Assembly: GCA_013151275.1 (NCBI GenBank)
Contig: JAADIP010000151.1
Span: forward strand, 41,499 to 105,498
Reading direction: 5' to 3'
Source: Calditrichota bacterium
GTDB lineage: Bacteria > Calditrichota > Calditrichia > Calditrichales > Calditrichaceae
DNA: 64,000 nucleotides
Positions within the stretch are counted from its first letter, which is position 1. The number at the start of each line of letters is the position of its first letter. The notes under the pieces are model-generated. The model had not been told where the DNA came from and made no database searches. It was given only the letters and a program-made list of their open reading frames with translations. A program made the translations under genes and the position numbers. Shown here piece by piece: positions 42,307 through 53,361 of the stretch.

Positions 42307-42858
42307 CTATTCAATATAATAAATTGAGCGTAAATTTCTCTTTAACTGCCCGTCGTCCAATCCGTAACCGACCACATATTTGTCTTCGATATCAAAACCG
42401 ATATAGTCAATTTGGACATTGACCTGTTTTTTGGACGGCTTGTTGAGCAGAGTTACAAATTTTAATTCCGCCGGATTAAATGCTTCTAACATCTTCCTTA
42501 AAAATTTTACCGAAAGCCCGGAATCCACAATGTCTTCGACAACCAAAACGCTTCGTCCGTTAATATCCGCGCTCAAAGGTTTCAAAATTTTGATGTGTCC
42601 CGAAGATTCGCGCCCGTCGCCGTAACTTGAAATGCGAATGAAATCTACCTCCACATCGGTATCAATATAACGAATGAGATCGGCTAAAAAAATAAAACTT
42701 CCGTTTAAAATGCCAATTAAAATCGGGCACTTGTCTTTAAAATCGCGGGTAATTTGTTCGCCTAATTCACGCAATTTCTTCTGAATCTGCTCTTCGGAAA
42801 TCATCAGATGATACGATTCCGGAATTAAATTTGATTGATCGTTATTCTTTTTCATCAT
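42307..42858 (-). CDS. hpt: Hypoxanthine phosphoribosyltransferase
   Basis: VLVVEDIVDSGLS PRPP motif; FVTLLNKPSKK. Confidence 0.92.
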   Translation of the reverse strand: MMKKNNDQSNLIPESYHLMISEEQIQKKLRELGEQITRDFKDKCPILIGILNGSFIFLADLIRYIDTDVEVDFIRISSYGDGRESSGHIKILKPLSADINGRSVLVVEDIVDSGLSVKFLRKMLEAFNPAELKFVTLLNKPSKKQVNVQIDYIGFDIEDKYVVGYGLDDGQLKRNLRSIYYIE

Positions 42859-44213
42859 GTTCCCAATTTCTTTAAAGTTAACCGATAAATGATTTCACAA
42901 TCCTGTTTGATCTTATAACGGTCGTCTAATCTTAAACCGCCGATCCATACTATTTCATTCCCGTTGCAGACAATAGGTATTTCTTGCTTAGCGGCTAAAT
43001 CGATTTTTTGGTTAATAAAAAATTCTTTTAATTTTTGACTTTTACCCAATCCCAGCGGGAAAAAGCGATCGCCTGTTTGCCATTTTCTTACCAGCAGAGG
43101 AAAATGCAATTTCTTTCCGCAGACATACTCTACATTACCGTCCCGGGAGAATTTCACTTCGTCTTTGTTAACCCGTTTAACGCTTATCACATACTTACCA
43201 AATCGGACTTCCGAGTCGCGGTCTAATTTTAATACTTTATCGAGGTGCGGATGTTCCCGCAGGAACTTGACCTGTTCTCTGTCTTTTAACAAAAACAAAC
43301 CCCGGCGGAACTTTTTTACCGACCCGACCCGGGCGCTATTTATAAATTTATCTATTTCTTCAAAGTACGTTTTTGAAAATGAATAATTTAAGGGATAATA
43401 CTCAGAAATACAACAAACAATAGTTTGGCTGCGATAAAGCGTATCCAATTCTTTGTATTTTTCGATATTAATTACAAGGCTATCGTCTTCCCGGCTAACA
43501 ACTTCTTTAAAGCGTTGTTCAAATTCCTTTTTGAACAATTTGTAGTAATCGTTCAACCAATTGATGCTGCGTTCCATCCCGTCAAAAAAAGTTTCTCCGA
43601 AAACCTGTCTGAAAGCGGGAATTATCTGATGCCGAATCTGATTTCGCAAATAGCGTAAATTTTCATTGCTCGAATCCCGCACAAAGGGGATGTTGTTTTC
43701 GTCAACATATTTTTTGATTTCAATGCGATTCAAAAAGAGAAAAGGTCGAATGTAAGGTCCTCGTTTAACCGGAATACCGCACAATCCTTTTAAAGAAGAT
43801 CCCTTAGCCAGCCGCATCAATACCGTTTCGATATTATCGTCGAGCGTGTGCGCCGTGGCGATTTTTGCCGCGGGAAATTGCGACAGAACCTCTTCAAAAG
43901 CCAGATAACGCGCCTCGCGCAACTCCGTCTCGCCGCTTTCGGCATTCAGATGTTCAATTTGTTTGACGATAAGTTCAATTCCGTTTTGACGACAATAGCC
44001 GCGCACAAATTGTTCATCGCGGTCAGCCTCTTCGCCCCGGACTCCGTGATTTACATGAATCGCTTTAATCTGCAAGGGGAAGTTTTCTTTTAAAGACAAA
44101 AAAGCGTGCAATAATGCCATGGAATCCATGCCGCCCGAAAGGGCAATAAAAACCGCATCATTTGGGGAAATCAGTTGATTGAATTGGCAAAAGGATAATA
44201 AGCGTTTAATCAA
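42855..44213 (-). CDS. tilS: tRNA(Ile)-lysidine synthase
   Basis: ALSGGMDSMALLHAF PP-loop, VNHGVRGEEADRDEQFV, TAHTLDDNIETVLMRL. Confidence 0.95.
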   Translation of the reverse strand: MIKRLLSFCQFNQLISPNDAVFIALSGGMDSMALLHAFLSLKENFPLQIKAIHVNHGVRGEEADRDEQFVRGYCRQNGIELIVKQIEHLNAESGETELREARYLAFEEVLSQFPAAKIATAHTLDDNIETVLMRLAKGSSLKGLCGIPVKRGPYIRPFLFLNRIEIKKYVDENNIPFVRDSSNENLRYLRNQIRHQIIPAFRQVFGETFFDGMERSINWLNDYYKLFKKEFEQRFKEVVSREDDSLVINIEKYKELDTLYRSQTIVCCISEYYPLNYSFSKTYFEEIDKFINSARVGSVKKFRRGLFLLKDREQVKFLREHPHLDKVLKLDRDSEVRFGKYVISVKRVNKDEVKFSRDGNVEYVCGKKLHFPLLVRKWQTGDRFFPLGLGKSQKLKEFFINQKIDLAAKQEIPIVCNGNEIVWIGGLRLDDRYKIKQDCEIIYRLTLKKLGT

Positions 44214-44245
44214 AACAGCTTCTCAATGTTAGCTGAATAAAAAAG

Positions 44246-44318
44246 TAGCGGCGCAGGGACTCGAACCCCGGACACGAGGATTATGATTCCTCTGCTCTGC
44301 CAGCTGAGCTACGCCGCC
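44246..44318 (-). tRNA. tRNA with CAT anticodon (probably elongator Met; Ile2 not excluded)
   Basis: Cloverleaf read: GGCGGCG TA GCTC...GAGC AGAGGA ATCATAA TCCTCG...GGGGTTCGAGTCCC..CGCCGCTA. Confidence 0.9.
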
Positions 44319-44359
44319 ATCAAAAAAAGAGGTGATCCGCAGACCACCTGTATGTTTAG

Positions 44360-44433
<74 letters not shown>

Positions 44434-44466
44434 ATCATATTGAAACACTAATATAATAATGATTTC

Positions 44467-45519
44467 CTAATTTGTCAACTCCCCAAAAAGCCTTCCGATG
44501 AATTCTTTTTCCCCCTCAATCGTTAAATCCAACCGCACCGCTGACACGCTTATTTTGAATCGCGGATAGTTGCTTTTAACGTCGCTTAAAATGGATTTTA
44601 CTTTGATCAGATCCTTCTCCGTGCAAAGCAGCAGTTGAATTCCCGCCGCGGCGCAAACTTCAAACATATTCAGAATATCGTTTTTCTGGTAGTCGTAATG
44701 ATCCCCGAAGGAAAACGTTTTTTGCAAAACTATTCCGTTTTTTTGCAGCATGGTAAAAAAAGAAGAAGGCGTCGCGATTCCGGCGAAAGCGGCGACCTTT
44801 TTATCTTTTAAATTTGCCAAAGACCCGGCTTCTTTAAAATTCAAATCGATCAGGCTGCTTAGTTTGGCGGAGCATTTAAATTGCCTGTCTTCGGGTATTA
44901 AGGGAAGAGTCCGTTCTTTACCCTGCCAGCCGGTTAAAATCAAATAATCGGCGCGTTTTAAACGGAACCGGCATTCACGCAGCGTTCCGGTCGGCAATAA
45001 AAAATTCCGCCAAAACGATTCCGAGGCTTTAAAAAGAACAATATCAATATTTCGATAAACGCTTCTGTGCTGAAATCCGTCGTCAAGAATGATCAGATCC
45101 GCTGCTTTGTTTTGTTCAATCCATCTAAAAGCGTCTTTTCTTTTTTCAGCCACAATAACCAGCGAATCCGGGATCCTTGAAGCGATCAACAGCGGTTCGT
45201 CTCCGGCTTCCCGAACGTCCGCTTTCAGATAGCCGTTCCGGGCTACAACTATCATTCCCCTGCTTTTTCTTCCGTACCCCCTGCTGACGACGGCGATTCT
45301 TTTAAAACGGGGTTTTAACTTTTTTGCCAGCCAAATTGTGAACGGCGTTTTTCCCGTTCCCCCGACCGTGATATTGCCCACGGAAATCACCGGTATTTTT
45401 GAACGATAAACCGGAAGAATGTTCAAGTCGTACAATAAATTCCGCGTTTCGGTAATCAGGGCGTAAATCACGGAAACGGGAAAAAGCAGGAGACGGACAA
45501 AAATTAAAATGATTTTCAT
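44467..45519 (-). CDS. lpxK: Tetraacyldisaccharide 4'-kinase
   Basis: VISVGNITVGGTGKTPFTIWLAK; LDDGFQHRSVYRNIDIVL. Confidence 0.95.
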   Translation of the reverse strand: MKIILIFVRLLLFPVSVIYALITETRNLLYDLNILPVYRSKIPVISVGNITVGGTGKTPFTIWLAKKLKPRFKRIAVVSRGYGRKSRGMIVVARNGYLKADVREAGDEPLLIASRIPDSLVIVAEKRKDAFRWIEQNKAADLIILDDGFQHRSVYRNIDIVLFKASESFWRNFLLPTGTLRECRFRLKRADYLILTGWQGKERTLPLIPEDRQFKCSAKLSSLIDLNFKEAGSLANLKDKKVAAFAGIATPSSFFTMLQKNGIVLQKTFSFGDHYDYQKNDILNMFEVCAAAGIQLLLCTEKDLIKVKSILSDVKSNYPRFKISVSAVRLDLTIEGEKEFIGRLFGELTN

Positions 45520-45536
45520 ATTGAGCAGCCGTTTTT

Positions 45537-46991
45537 TTAACTTTTTTTGACTAATTTAATTAAATACGCCCACTCCTCTTTTCGGAAAAACCGTAAAGCA
45601 AAAAACAGAACCGGAGACAAAACGATTAAGCCGAGTCTTTGGTACCAGTTGGGAGTCAGCAGGTAATAAATTCCGATCATTACAAACAAGTAGGTTAAAA
45701 TAAAAAGCACGCGACCGTATTCGTAAGGCACCTTGTAAATTTTTTGATTGGCGATAAAAATAGTCGCCGCCATAATCAGGTAGCTGAGCAGCGTGGCAAA
45801 AGCCGCGCCCATAATTCCGAAACGGGGCATCAGAAAAAGGTTGCTGCCGATATTGACCAGAGCCGCCACGCCCGTAAAAATAATCATGTAACGGGTTTTC
45901 TTTTTAATGTAAATGCCCACTGTAAAATTGACGTAAATGCCGTAGAACAGATAGGCGCTCAGGATAATCGGAATAATTTTTATTCCGTCCCAATAGGTTC
46001 GATTCATTATGGAGCGCCCGTGTCCGATGGGAATTTTAACGATGTAATCGATGGAAAAGCTGCCGGCAACAATTAAGAAGGCTCCGATCAAAGTAAAATA
46101 GGTCAGCACCCGCGCGTAAATTTGTTTGGCGTTGGGTTCGTTGGCGATCTTTAAAAAGAACGGCTGCCAGGCGTTGCGAAAAGCGATTACCACCAGCAAA
46201 AGCAGGGAGCCGAATTTGTAACTGGCGGAGTACAAACCGAGCAGGTCTTTATTGAGCAGAAAACGCATTAAAAATTTATCGCTCACTTCAACGGTTAAAT
46301 AAGCCAGTCCGTTCGGCAACATGGGCAGTCCGAACAACGCTAACACTTTAAAAATTTCCCGGTTCCACACGATCTTCAGGTATTTGTTTTGATAGGGCAG
46401 CAAAGCGATGAGATTAACCACCGAAGCGATGAGGTTGGCGTAAAGGATTCCCAGCACGCCTTTGCGCAAAATAACCACAAAAAGAATGTTTAAAATGAGT
46501 TCCAGGAAAAAACGTCCGATTCTGAAAGCCGAAAAGTGAATGGATTTTTCTTCGGCGCGTAAAATCAGATAAGGAAGATTGCCCAGCGAATCAAAGAATA
46601 AAATGGCGGCGCTCAGGCGGATTAACGTCGAATATTTGTAGCTGCCGAAAACGATATCTCCCAATTGCGGGGCAAAGACAAACAGCAAAGCCGACAAGGC
46701 AAGCGAATTCGCCAAAACGCCCCAAAAGCCGGTGGAATAAACTTCGTTGCGTTTGAATTTACCCAAAAAGAAATAGCGCAAAATTGCCGCATCCATGCCG
46801 TACAGGTAAACAATATTCATAAAAGCGGTGAATGTGTAAACCAAAGCCAGATCGCCGTATTCGCTTCTGGAGGCTAAAAAAGCGGGATCCGTGTAAATGG
46901 GAAGCATCACAAAGCCCAGGGCGCGCTGTACAAACGTGCTTACCGTGTAAATCGACGAATGCCGGGCTAAATTTTTAAGGTGATCAATCAT
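45537..46991 (-). CDS. Oligosaccharide flippase / polysaccharide biosynthesis membrane protein
   Basis: Multi-TM MOP-superfamily pattern, LKNLARHSSIYTVSTFVQRALGFVMLPIYT. Confidence 0.85.
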   Translation of the reverse strand: MIDHLKNLARHSSIYTVSTFVQRALGFVMLPIYTDPAFLASRSEYGDLALVYTFTAFMNIVYLYGMDAAILRYFFLGKFKRNEVYSTGFWGVLANSLALSALLFVFAPQLGDIVFGSYKYSTLIRLSAAILFFDSLGNLPYLILRAEEKSIHFSAFRIGRFFLELILNILFVVILRKGVLGILYANLIASVVNLIALLPYQNKYLKIVWNREIFKVLALFGLPMLPNGLAYLTVEVSDKFLMRFLLNKDLLGLYSASYKFGSLLLLVVIAFRNAWQPFFLKIANEPNAKQIYARVLTYFTLIGAFLIVAGSFSIDYIVKIPIGHGRSIMNRTYWDGIKIIPIILSAYLFYGIYVNFTVGIYIKKKTRYMIIFTGVAALVNIGSNLFLMPRFGIMGAAFATLLSYLIMAATIFIANQKIYKVPYEYGRVLFILTYLFVMIGIYYLLTPNWYQRLGLIVLSPVLFFALRFFRKEEWAYLIKLVKKS

Positions 46992-47428
46992 TCCTGTTTG
47001 GTTCGCTTTAATTGATTTATCAATCCCTGAACCGCCAGAACGTATCCGTAAGCGCCGAAACCGCTCACAGTTCCCGAACAGACATCCGAAATCACGGAAA
47101 TCTTACGGAACGACTCGCGCGCCGCGACATTGCTTAAATGCACTTCGATTACAGGGAGAGCGCAAGCCTCAATGGCGTCGCGAAGGCTGTAAGAATAGTG
47201 CGTTAATGCGCCGGGATTAATAACGATACCGTCAAAATTTTCCATAGCGTTATGAATGCTGTCAATAATTTCCCCTTCGTGATTGCTCTGGAAAAAATCC
47301 AGTTCGATTTTATTGAAATGTTCGCGCACAAAGGCGTTAAGCTCTTTCAGGGTGTACTGCCCGTAAACTTCCGGCTTGCGTTGACCGAGCAAATTCAAAT
47401 TGGGACCGTTAATGATCAATATTTTCAT
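46988..47428 (-). CDS. aroQ: 3-dehydroquinate dehydratase, type II
   Basis: ILIINGPNLNLLGQRKPEVYG; NPGALTHYSYSLRDAI; EVHLSNVAARESFR. Confidence 0.97.
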   Translation of the reverse strand: MKILIINGPNLNLLGQRKPEVYGQYTLKELNAFVREHFNKIELDFFQSNHEGEIIDSIHNAMENFDGIVINPGALTHYSYSLRDAIEACALPVIEVHLSNVAARESFRKISVISDVCSGTVSGFGAYGYVLAVQGLINQLKRTKQE

Positions 47429-47436
47429 AATTTACC

Positions 47437-48210
47437 TCAACTTTCTGAAACTTCGATTACCAATCCGTCATAGGCAAACGATACATGCTCCGGCAATAAT
47501 TCACCATGGCGATCATAATCAAGAATATGGCTCATGTGCGTTAAATAGGTCTGCGCAGCCCCGATTTTCTGCGCTTCATAAACTGCTTCGTCCAGACTAA
47601 AATGCGAAGGATGCTTTTTTTCGCGCAGGGCGTCCAGCACCAGAACATCCAGATTCTTTAACAACGGGTAGCTGCTTTCGGGAATTAAACTCACATCCGT
47701 GCAATAGGCAAATTTACCGATCCGAAAACCCAGAATAAAATCCTTTCCGTGAATCAAAGGAACCGGCGTAATGCGGATGCCGTCGATCTCAAAGAAATCT
47801 TCGATAATGTCCGCGTAAAGATTGGGAATTCCCGGAACAATTTCGGACTCTTTATCCTGAAAGGCGTAGTCAAACACTCTTTGCAAACGTTCCATTGTGC
47901 GGGTATTGCCGTAAGCGGGAATTCGTTTTTTTAACAAATAGTTGTATCGGCGCACTTCATCGAGTCCGAAAACATGATCTGCGTGAGCGTGGGTGTAAAG
48001 GATGGCGTCGATTTTAGGAAAAGGATTTCGCAAAAATTGCTCCCGCATGTCGGTGGAAGTGTCGATCAACAGATTCATGCCGTTCATTTCCACCATTATC
48101 GAGCAGCGAAGACGCTTGTTTTTTGGGTTGTTCGAAGTACAAACCGAACAATTGCAATTGATAATCGGTACTCCGCCCGAAGTTCCGGTTCCTAAAAACG
48201 TGATTCGCAT
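47437..48210 (-). CDS. MBL-fold hydrolase (PhnP-like)
   Basis: FLGTGTSGGVPII, YTHAHADHVFGLDEVR. Confidence 0.85.
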   Translation of the reverse strand: MRITFLGTGTSGGVPIINCNCSVCTSNNPKNKRLRCSIMVEMNGMNLLIDTSTDMREQFLRNPFPKIDAILYTHAHADHVFGLDEVRRYNYLLKKRIPAYGNTRTMERLQRVFDYAFQDKESEIVPGIPNLYADIIEDFFEIDGIRITPVPLIHGKDFILGFRIGKFAYCTDVSLIPESSYPLLKNLDVLVLDALREKKHPSHFSLDEAVYEAQKIGAAQTYLTHMSHILDYDRHGELLPEHVSFAYDGLVIEVSES

Positions 48211-48214
48211 TCAG

Positions 48215-49300
48215 TTAATCCTTTTTTAATATTCCGAAAGCATGCTTTAAAAGATTTTTGTCTTCGACCGAATGAAAAAAATATTTACCGATTTGCTCGA
48301 TCAAAACAAGCCGGATTTTGCCGTCTTTTACCTTTTTATCCAGAGCCATCCGTTCCACAAGACGGTCAGGATCAACAGCCGAAGAATCGAATTTCACCGG
48401 CACGCGGTTCAGCAACTCCATGCCCCGCCGCTGTTCCTGTTTACTTAAAAAACCGGAATCGGCGGCGAACTCCAGCGCGCATTTCATCCCAAGAATCACC
48501 GCCTCGCCGTGTTTTATTTCGCTGAAATGATATTCCGTTTCCAGAGCATGACCAAAAGTGTGTCCGAAATTCAAAACCATGCGCAGGCGCGATTCTCTCT
48601 CGTCCCGCATGACGACTTTCGCCTTTTCGCCGGCGGAAATCAAGACCAGACGGCGCAAAACCTCGTCCTCCTTTTGCAAGGCTCTTTCCAGATTCCGCTC
48701 TAAATATTCAAACAAATCCTTATTCAAAATAAAACCGTACTTGATTACCTCGCCCATTCCGCAGCGAATTTCGGCGTCGGGAAGGGTTTGCAGCAACCGC
48801 GAATCACTGAAAACAAAAAGCGGGTGTTTAAAGGCGCCGATTAAATTTTTACCCAGGGGATGGTTAATCCCGACTTTTCCGCCAATGCTGCTATCGACCT
48901 GAGCCAAAAGCGTTGTGGGATACTGGACGAGCTGCACTCCGCGCAAATAGGTGGCAGCGGCAAAACCAGCCAGATCGCCGACCACTCCTCCGCCGAAGGC
49001 AATAATCAGGCTTCCGCGCTCAAAATGATTTTCCAAAAGCCGCGTGTAAAGGTTCTGCAGATGCTCAAATGATTTTGCATGCTCGCCGTCCGGGACAAAC
49101 AGAGTAACGATTTCCGCGTCTTTCGGAAGTTGATCCATTAATCCCGCACCGTGCAAATTAAAAATATGCTCGTTGGTAATCACCGCAATTTGCCGACCGG
49201 CGTAATATTTTCTTAAAATGTTTCCGAAATCGTTTGTGATGCCGCTGCCCACAAAAACGGGATATTTGCAATATTTTAAATCAACGTCAATTTGCCGCAT
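48215..49300 (-). CDS. aroB: 3-dehydroquinate synthase
   Basis: IIAFGGGVVGDLAGFAAATYLRGV, PTTLLAQVDSSIGGKVGIN, NFGHTFGHALE. Confidence 0.97.
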   Translation of the reverse strand: MRQIDVDLKYCKYPVFVGSGITNDFGNILRKYYAGRQIAVITNEHIFNLHGAGLMDQLPKDAEIVTLFVPDGEHAKSFEHLQNLYTRLLENHFERGSLIIAFGGGVVGDLAGFAAATYLRGVQLVQYPTTLLAQVDSSIGGKVGINHPLGKNLIGAFKHPLFVFSDSRLLQTLPDAEIRCGMGEVIKYGFILNKDLFEYLERNLERALQKEDEVLRRLVLISAGEKAKVVMRDERESRLRMVLNFGHTFGHALETEYHFSEIKHGEAVILGMKCALEFAADSGFLSKQEQRRGMELLNRVPVKFDSSAVDPDRLVERMALDKKVKDGKIRLVLIEQIGKYFFHSVEDKNLLKHAFGILKKD

Positions 49301-49847
49301 AATCTTGTTTCCACAATTCTCTTATTTTACTTAACAGCCTGCCGACAACCTGCTCGACTTCCAGACCGTCGCGCTCGATGACAATATCCGCTTTGGCGTA
49401 AACCGGTTCGCGCTTTTCGAGCAATTGCTCAATGCGCCGCCTAAGACGCTCTTCTTTGTTTTCATCGTCTTCGATTTCCAATAAGGGTCTTTTATTGGTG
49501 TGTTTCACCCGTTCAAAAATCGCCGCCGGAGAACTTTTCAGATAAACAACGACCCCCGATTTATGAACGATATCGAAAGATTCCGGATAATTCAAAGCTC
49601 CGCCGCCCAGGGCGATTACGCTTGCCATCGGACTTTCGCAACACTCTTTCACTACTTTATGTTCCAGCTCCCTGAAAGCCGCCTCGCCGTCGGTTTGAAA
49701 AATCTCCTTGACGGTTTTTCCCACCTTCTTTTCGATCTCTTTGTCCGTATCGATAAACGGAAAGCCCAGTTCGTTTGCCAGATGCCGTCCGATTTTTGAT
49801 TTTCCGGCTCCCATGAAGCCCGTTAAAAAAATGTGTCGCTTTAACAT
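49287..49847 (-). CDS. aroK: Shikimate kinase
   Basis: LTGFMGAGKSKIGRHLA; DTDKEIEKKVG; FRELEHKVVKE; ALGGGAL. Confidence 0.95.
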   Translation of the reverse strand: MLKRHIFLTGFMGAGKSKIGRHLANELGFPFIDTDKEIEKKVGKTVKEIFQTDGEAAFRELEHKVVKECCESPMASVIALGGGALNYPESFDIVHKSGVVVYLKSSPAAIFERVKHTNKRPLLEIEDDENKEERLRRRIEQLLEKREPVYAKADIVIERDGLEVEQVVGRLLSKIRELWKQDYAAN

Positions 49848-49903
49848 AAATTACCTGAGTTCCTTCTTTAATCTTTCCTTAAACAGTTCATTTCCGGAAA
49901 AGG

Positions 49904-50578
49904 TTAAAAGTCCAAAGTTTGTTGCCGTTCCAATATTTTTCGAATAAACAATTTGCGATGAATGGGACAGGGTCCGAATTCAAGAATTTTTTCGCGGTGT
50001 TCTTTGGTGCCGTAACCTTTATGGCGATCAAAGCCGTACCGCGGATACTGTTCGGCGTATTTTATCATTAAACCGTCTCTGTGCACCTTGGCTAATATCG
50101 AAGCGGCGGCAACGGTTTGCGATAAACGATCTCCTCCTGTCACAGCCCGCCCGCGGATGCTTTTCGATTGATCGGAACTTAAGAACAAAGGAAAATCGCG
50201 TCCGTCAACCAGAATAAAATCGGGGATCACCTTTAACTGCTGCACGGCGCGCTGCATGGCGAGAAAAGTCGCCTTTAAAATATTAAATTGCTGAATCTCT
50301 TCCACGGAAGCGCTTGCAACGGCAAAGGCGACAGCTTCTTTTTTAATCTGTTCGGCAAGCGTTTCGCGTAATTTTGCCGACAGCCGTTTTGAATCGTCAA
50401 TCAAGGTCATTTTACTGTGCGGCGAAAAAACAACAGCCGCGGCGACAACGGGTCCGGCTAAAGGTCCGCGCCCCGCTTCATCTATTCCGCATAAAAAACG
50501 AACGCCCTGCCGCCAATATTTTAAATCAAAAGCAAAAAGCTCTTCACTGCGATTTTTCTTTATTCCGATAACCGGCAA
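49904..50578 (-). CDS. rnhB: Ribonuclease HII
   Basis: LCGIDEAGRGPLAGPVVAAAV; DDSKRLSAKLRE. Confidence 0.96.
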   Translation of the reverse strand: MPVIGIKKNRSEELFAFDLKYWRQGVRFLCGIDEAGRGPLAGPVVAAAVVFSPHSKMTLIDDSKRLSAKLRETLAEQIKKEAVAFAVASASVEEIQQFNILKATFLAMQRAVQQLKVIPDFILVDGRDFPLFLSSDQSKSIRGRAVTGGDRLSQTVAAASILAKVHRDGLMIKYAEQYPRYGFDRHKGYGTKEHREKILEFGPCPIHRKLFIRKILERQQTLDF

Positions 50579-50732
50579 ATTTATTCCCGAATTTTTTTGA
50601 TGCGTTTGTCATTACCTTTTTTAGTAATGAACTTTTCAGCGCGTTTTATTCGCAAGTTCCGCTTTAAAAAAAGCGCCTCTCTCATATATTCGCGCTGCAC
50701 TGCTGGGAATTTAATTTAAAGGACGGCGGGTA

Positions 50733-53129
50733 TTAATTCAACCACAGACGCCAGTTAATCAGATTTACCCCCTGTCCGTCGCTTTCGAAAACAACGGCGC
50801 CGAGACGATCCGTGCGCAGCGAAGGGATTTTCTTTTGGCGTAAACTGCGTAAAACTTTGGGAGAAGGGTGCGAAAATTTATTGTTCTTCCCGACCGAAAT
50901 AATCCCGAATTCAGGTTTAACCGCGGCTAAAAACGCATCGCCGCTGGAGGTGGAACTACCGTGATGCCCTAATTTTAACACATTGCTTTTTAAAAAGCGG
51001 TCGTAACTCAGCATCGCGAGCTCGGCGTCTTTCTGAGCGTCGCCGGTGAATAAAAACGAGGTGTTCCCGTAAACAATTTTCAAAACAACGGAGCTATTGT
51101 TAACCTCTCTCCCGCCGTGATTTCTGCTTTTAGTAAAATTCCCGAAAGGATGCAAAACATAACAACGCGTTTTTTCGCCCGAATTAAGACGCCTGCCGCG
51201 GTAAGCGTAAATTACCGGAATTCGCTCCTGTTTTGCCAGCGCGACAAATTTCAGAAAACTCTTTGTGCTGTCGGGGTAAGGACTCAAAACGAGCGTATCG
51301 ATCGTAAAATTTTTTAAGACCGCCGACAAACCGCCAAAATGATCGGTATGGGCGTGCGTTGCAATCACATAGTTTATCCGCTTTATGCCATAGTATTTTA
51401 AAAGGGGGACAACATTTCGCTCTCCCGCGTCCCGCCACGGATTTTTTTCTCCGCCGTCGATCAGCAGAACCTTTTGACCGGGTAGCTGGACGACGCAGGC
51501 GTCTCCCTGCCCGACATCGATAAACGTGACGCGCAGACGGTTCAGCGGTTGGGGTTGAACAAAAATCAGGATAAGCAAAAGAATTCCGAGCGCGTAAAAA
51601 CGAACCGCCGGTTTGCGCAATCTGAAAAGGAGTAAGATGAACAAAACCGTTAAAAAAATTACGAACGGAGCGGGATGCGGAACCTGTAGCTGCACCCAGT
51701 CGAATCGGCTAAAAAACCGAATAACCTGTAAAATTAACCGCAAAAGCAAATGGATAATCACGGCAAGACCGGAGACAAGCGGAACCCCCGTAAGGGCTAA
51801 TATTACAAAGAAGAAGGCAAGCATCACCAGCAGACCGATTAAGGGAATAATCAGAAGATTGATGAAAACAGCGCCCAACTGCAAAGAGCCGTAATACCAC
51901 CAGGTCAGCGGCAAAGTGCCCAAAACCGCCGCAAGCGAAACCAATCCCGGCTGTACGATCCAACGATTTGCCTTTTGAGCGATTACGCCGGAGCCCGGCT
52001 TCCACCGAACAATCTTTTTAAGCTCCGGATAGCCGTAAAGAATTCCGCCCACAGCGGCGAACGAAAATTGAAATCCTGCCTGAAAGAGCTGATCGGGATC
52101 AAAGATAAGAATAATAAGACCCGCAACGCCCAAAATATTCAGCGCCGAAGCGCGGCGCTGCGTCAGGTTAATCCCGAAATAAAGAACCGCCATCAACGAG
52201 GCGCGCACCACAGGCGCTTTAAAATTGACCAGAGCGACAAACATCCCTAACAAAACAAACGACAAAATATACCGCCATTTGTGCGAGAGGGGAAAAAAGC
52301 CCAGAAACGTCAAAAAGATCAGCAGAATAAAACCCACGTGCAAACCGGAAATCGCCAGAACATGAACCACGCCCGTTGTCTGAAACTGCCGAACGATTCT
52401 TCTGTCCAGATCCTGACGTTCGCCGAGGATCAGGGCTTTAACCACGTCATTTGTGGGCTGCGGCAGATTCCGGTCAATAACCTGCCGAATTTTGTTGCGC
52501 AGGGGATTCACAACGCGCCGCTGAAACGGATTTCCTTTTGTCCCGGGTAAAATCCGAAAATCGGAACGCTTTACCCGGGTTTGGAAGAAAATTCCCCTGA
52601 AATTCAGATAACGACGGTAATTGAATTCGCCGGGATTTGAAGGAAGGGGCGGCATTTCCAAAACGCTGTTGACCAACAGACGCTGCCCGTATTTTAAGCG
52701 GGCTGCTTTTTCCCGCTGAAAAAGTATGATTTTACCCGAGGCGGGCTTCAAAAGGGAATCGATTTGAATTTGTTCGCATTCAATCACATAACGATGTTTC
52801 CCGTTGGCGCGGTATTCGGCGGATTGCACCCAGCCGACAAAGGCTTTTGCGCGCCGCAGGGGTTGAGTTAAAAGATGATCGGATTTGTAAAAGGCAAAAT
52901 GTTCGTAGCCTAAAAAAATTCCGCTTGCCAGCACAAAGAAAAAATACAAAAACCAAAAAAAACGTTTCAGCCAGAAATACGAAATAATCAAACCGAGACT
53001 TAAAAGCAAAACCGCAAACAACAGCCGGGCGGAATTCAACGAAAAAAGAAAATGCCACGAAACGGCAATACCAAGGGCAAACGCTAAAAAAACCGATAAA
53101 GCGGGATTACGCCGAAAAAACAAAAACAT
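50733..53129 (-). CDS. comEC: DNA internalization competence protein ComEC/Rec2
   Basis: VLAISGLHVGFIL; C-terminal MBL: VTFIDVGQGDACVVQLPG, ATHAHTDHFGG, LKLGHHGSSTS. Confidence 0.93.
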   Translation of the reverse strand: MFLFFRRNPALSVFLAFALGIAVSWHFLFSLNSARLLFAVLLLSLGLIISYFWLKRFFWFLYFFFVLASGIFLGYEHFAFYKSDHLLTQPLRRAKAFVGWVQSAEYRANGKHRYVIECEQIQIDSLLKPASGKIILFQREKAARLKYGQRLLVNSVLEMPPLPSNPGEFNYRRYLNFRGIFFQTRVKRSDFRILPGTKGNPFQRRVVNPLRNKIRQVIDRNLPQPTNDVVKALILGERQDLDRRIVRQFQTTGVVHVLAISGLHVGFILLIFLTFLGFFPLSHKWRYILSFVLLGMFVALVNFKAPVVRASLMAVLYFGINLTQRRASALNILGVAGLIILIFDPDQLFQAGFQFSFAAVGGILYGYPELKKIVRWKPGSGVIAQKANRWIVQPGLVSLAAVLGTLPLTWWYYGSLQLGAVFINLLIIPLIGLLVMLAFFFVILALTGVPLVSGLAVIIHLLLRLILQVIRFFSRFDWVQLQVPHPAPFVIFLTVLFILLLFRLRKPAVRFYALGILLLILIFVQPQPLNRLRVTFIDVGQGDACVVQLPGQKVLLIDGGEKNPWRDAGERNVVPLLKYYGIKRINYVIATHAHTDHFGGLSAVLKNFTIDTLVLSPYPDSTKSFLKFVALAKQERIPVIYAYRGRRLNSGEKTRCYVLHPFGNFTKSRNHGGREVNNSSVVLKIVYGNTSFLFTGDAQKDAELAMLSYDRFLKSNVLKLGHHGSSTSSGDAFLAAVKPEFGIISVGKNNKFSHPSPKVLRSLRQKKIPSLRTDRLGAVVFESDGQGVNLINWRLWLN

Positions 53130-53361
53130 GGTAAAAAAACTATCCCAAATTACTCATCGGAAAATTAAGTTTAAAAACATTCATCAGTCTGCCGTAAAAA
53201 CCGCGTTCCGTCATTTCGATCGCAGAGAGAAATCATGTAATTCTGATAAAAACAAAAGACCTCCCGCTGCTGCGCTCTGCGAAATTACAGTTACAGCTAT
53301 TTCTTGAGCGTACACGACATTTTTTATCGCTGATTCTCCACTATTACAATCGATGTAATGT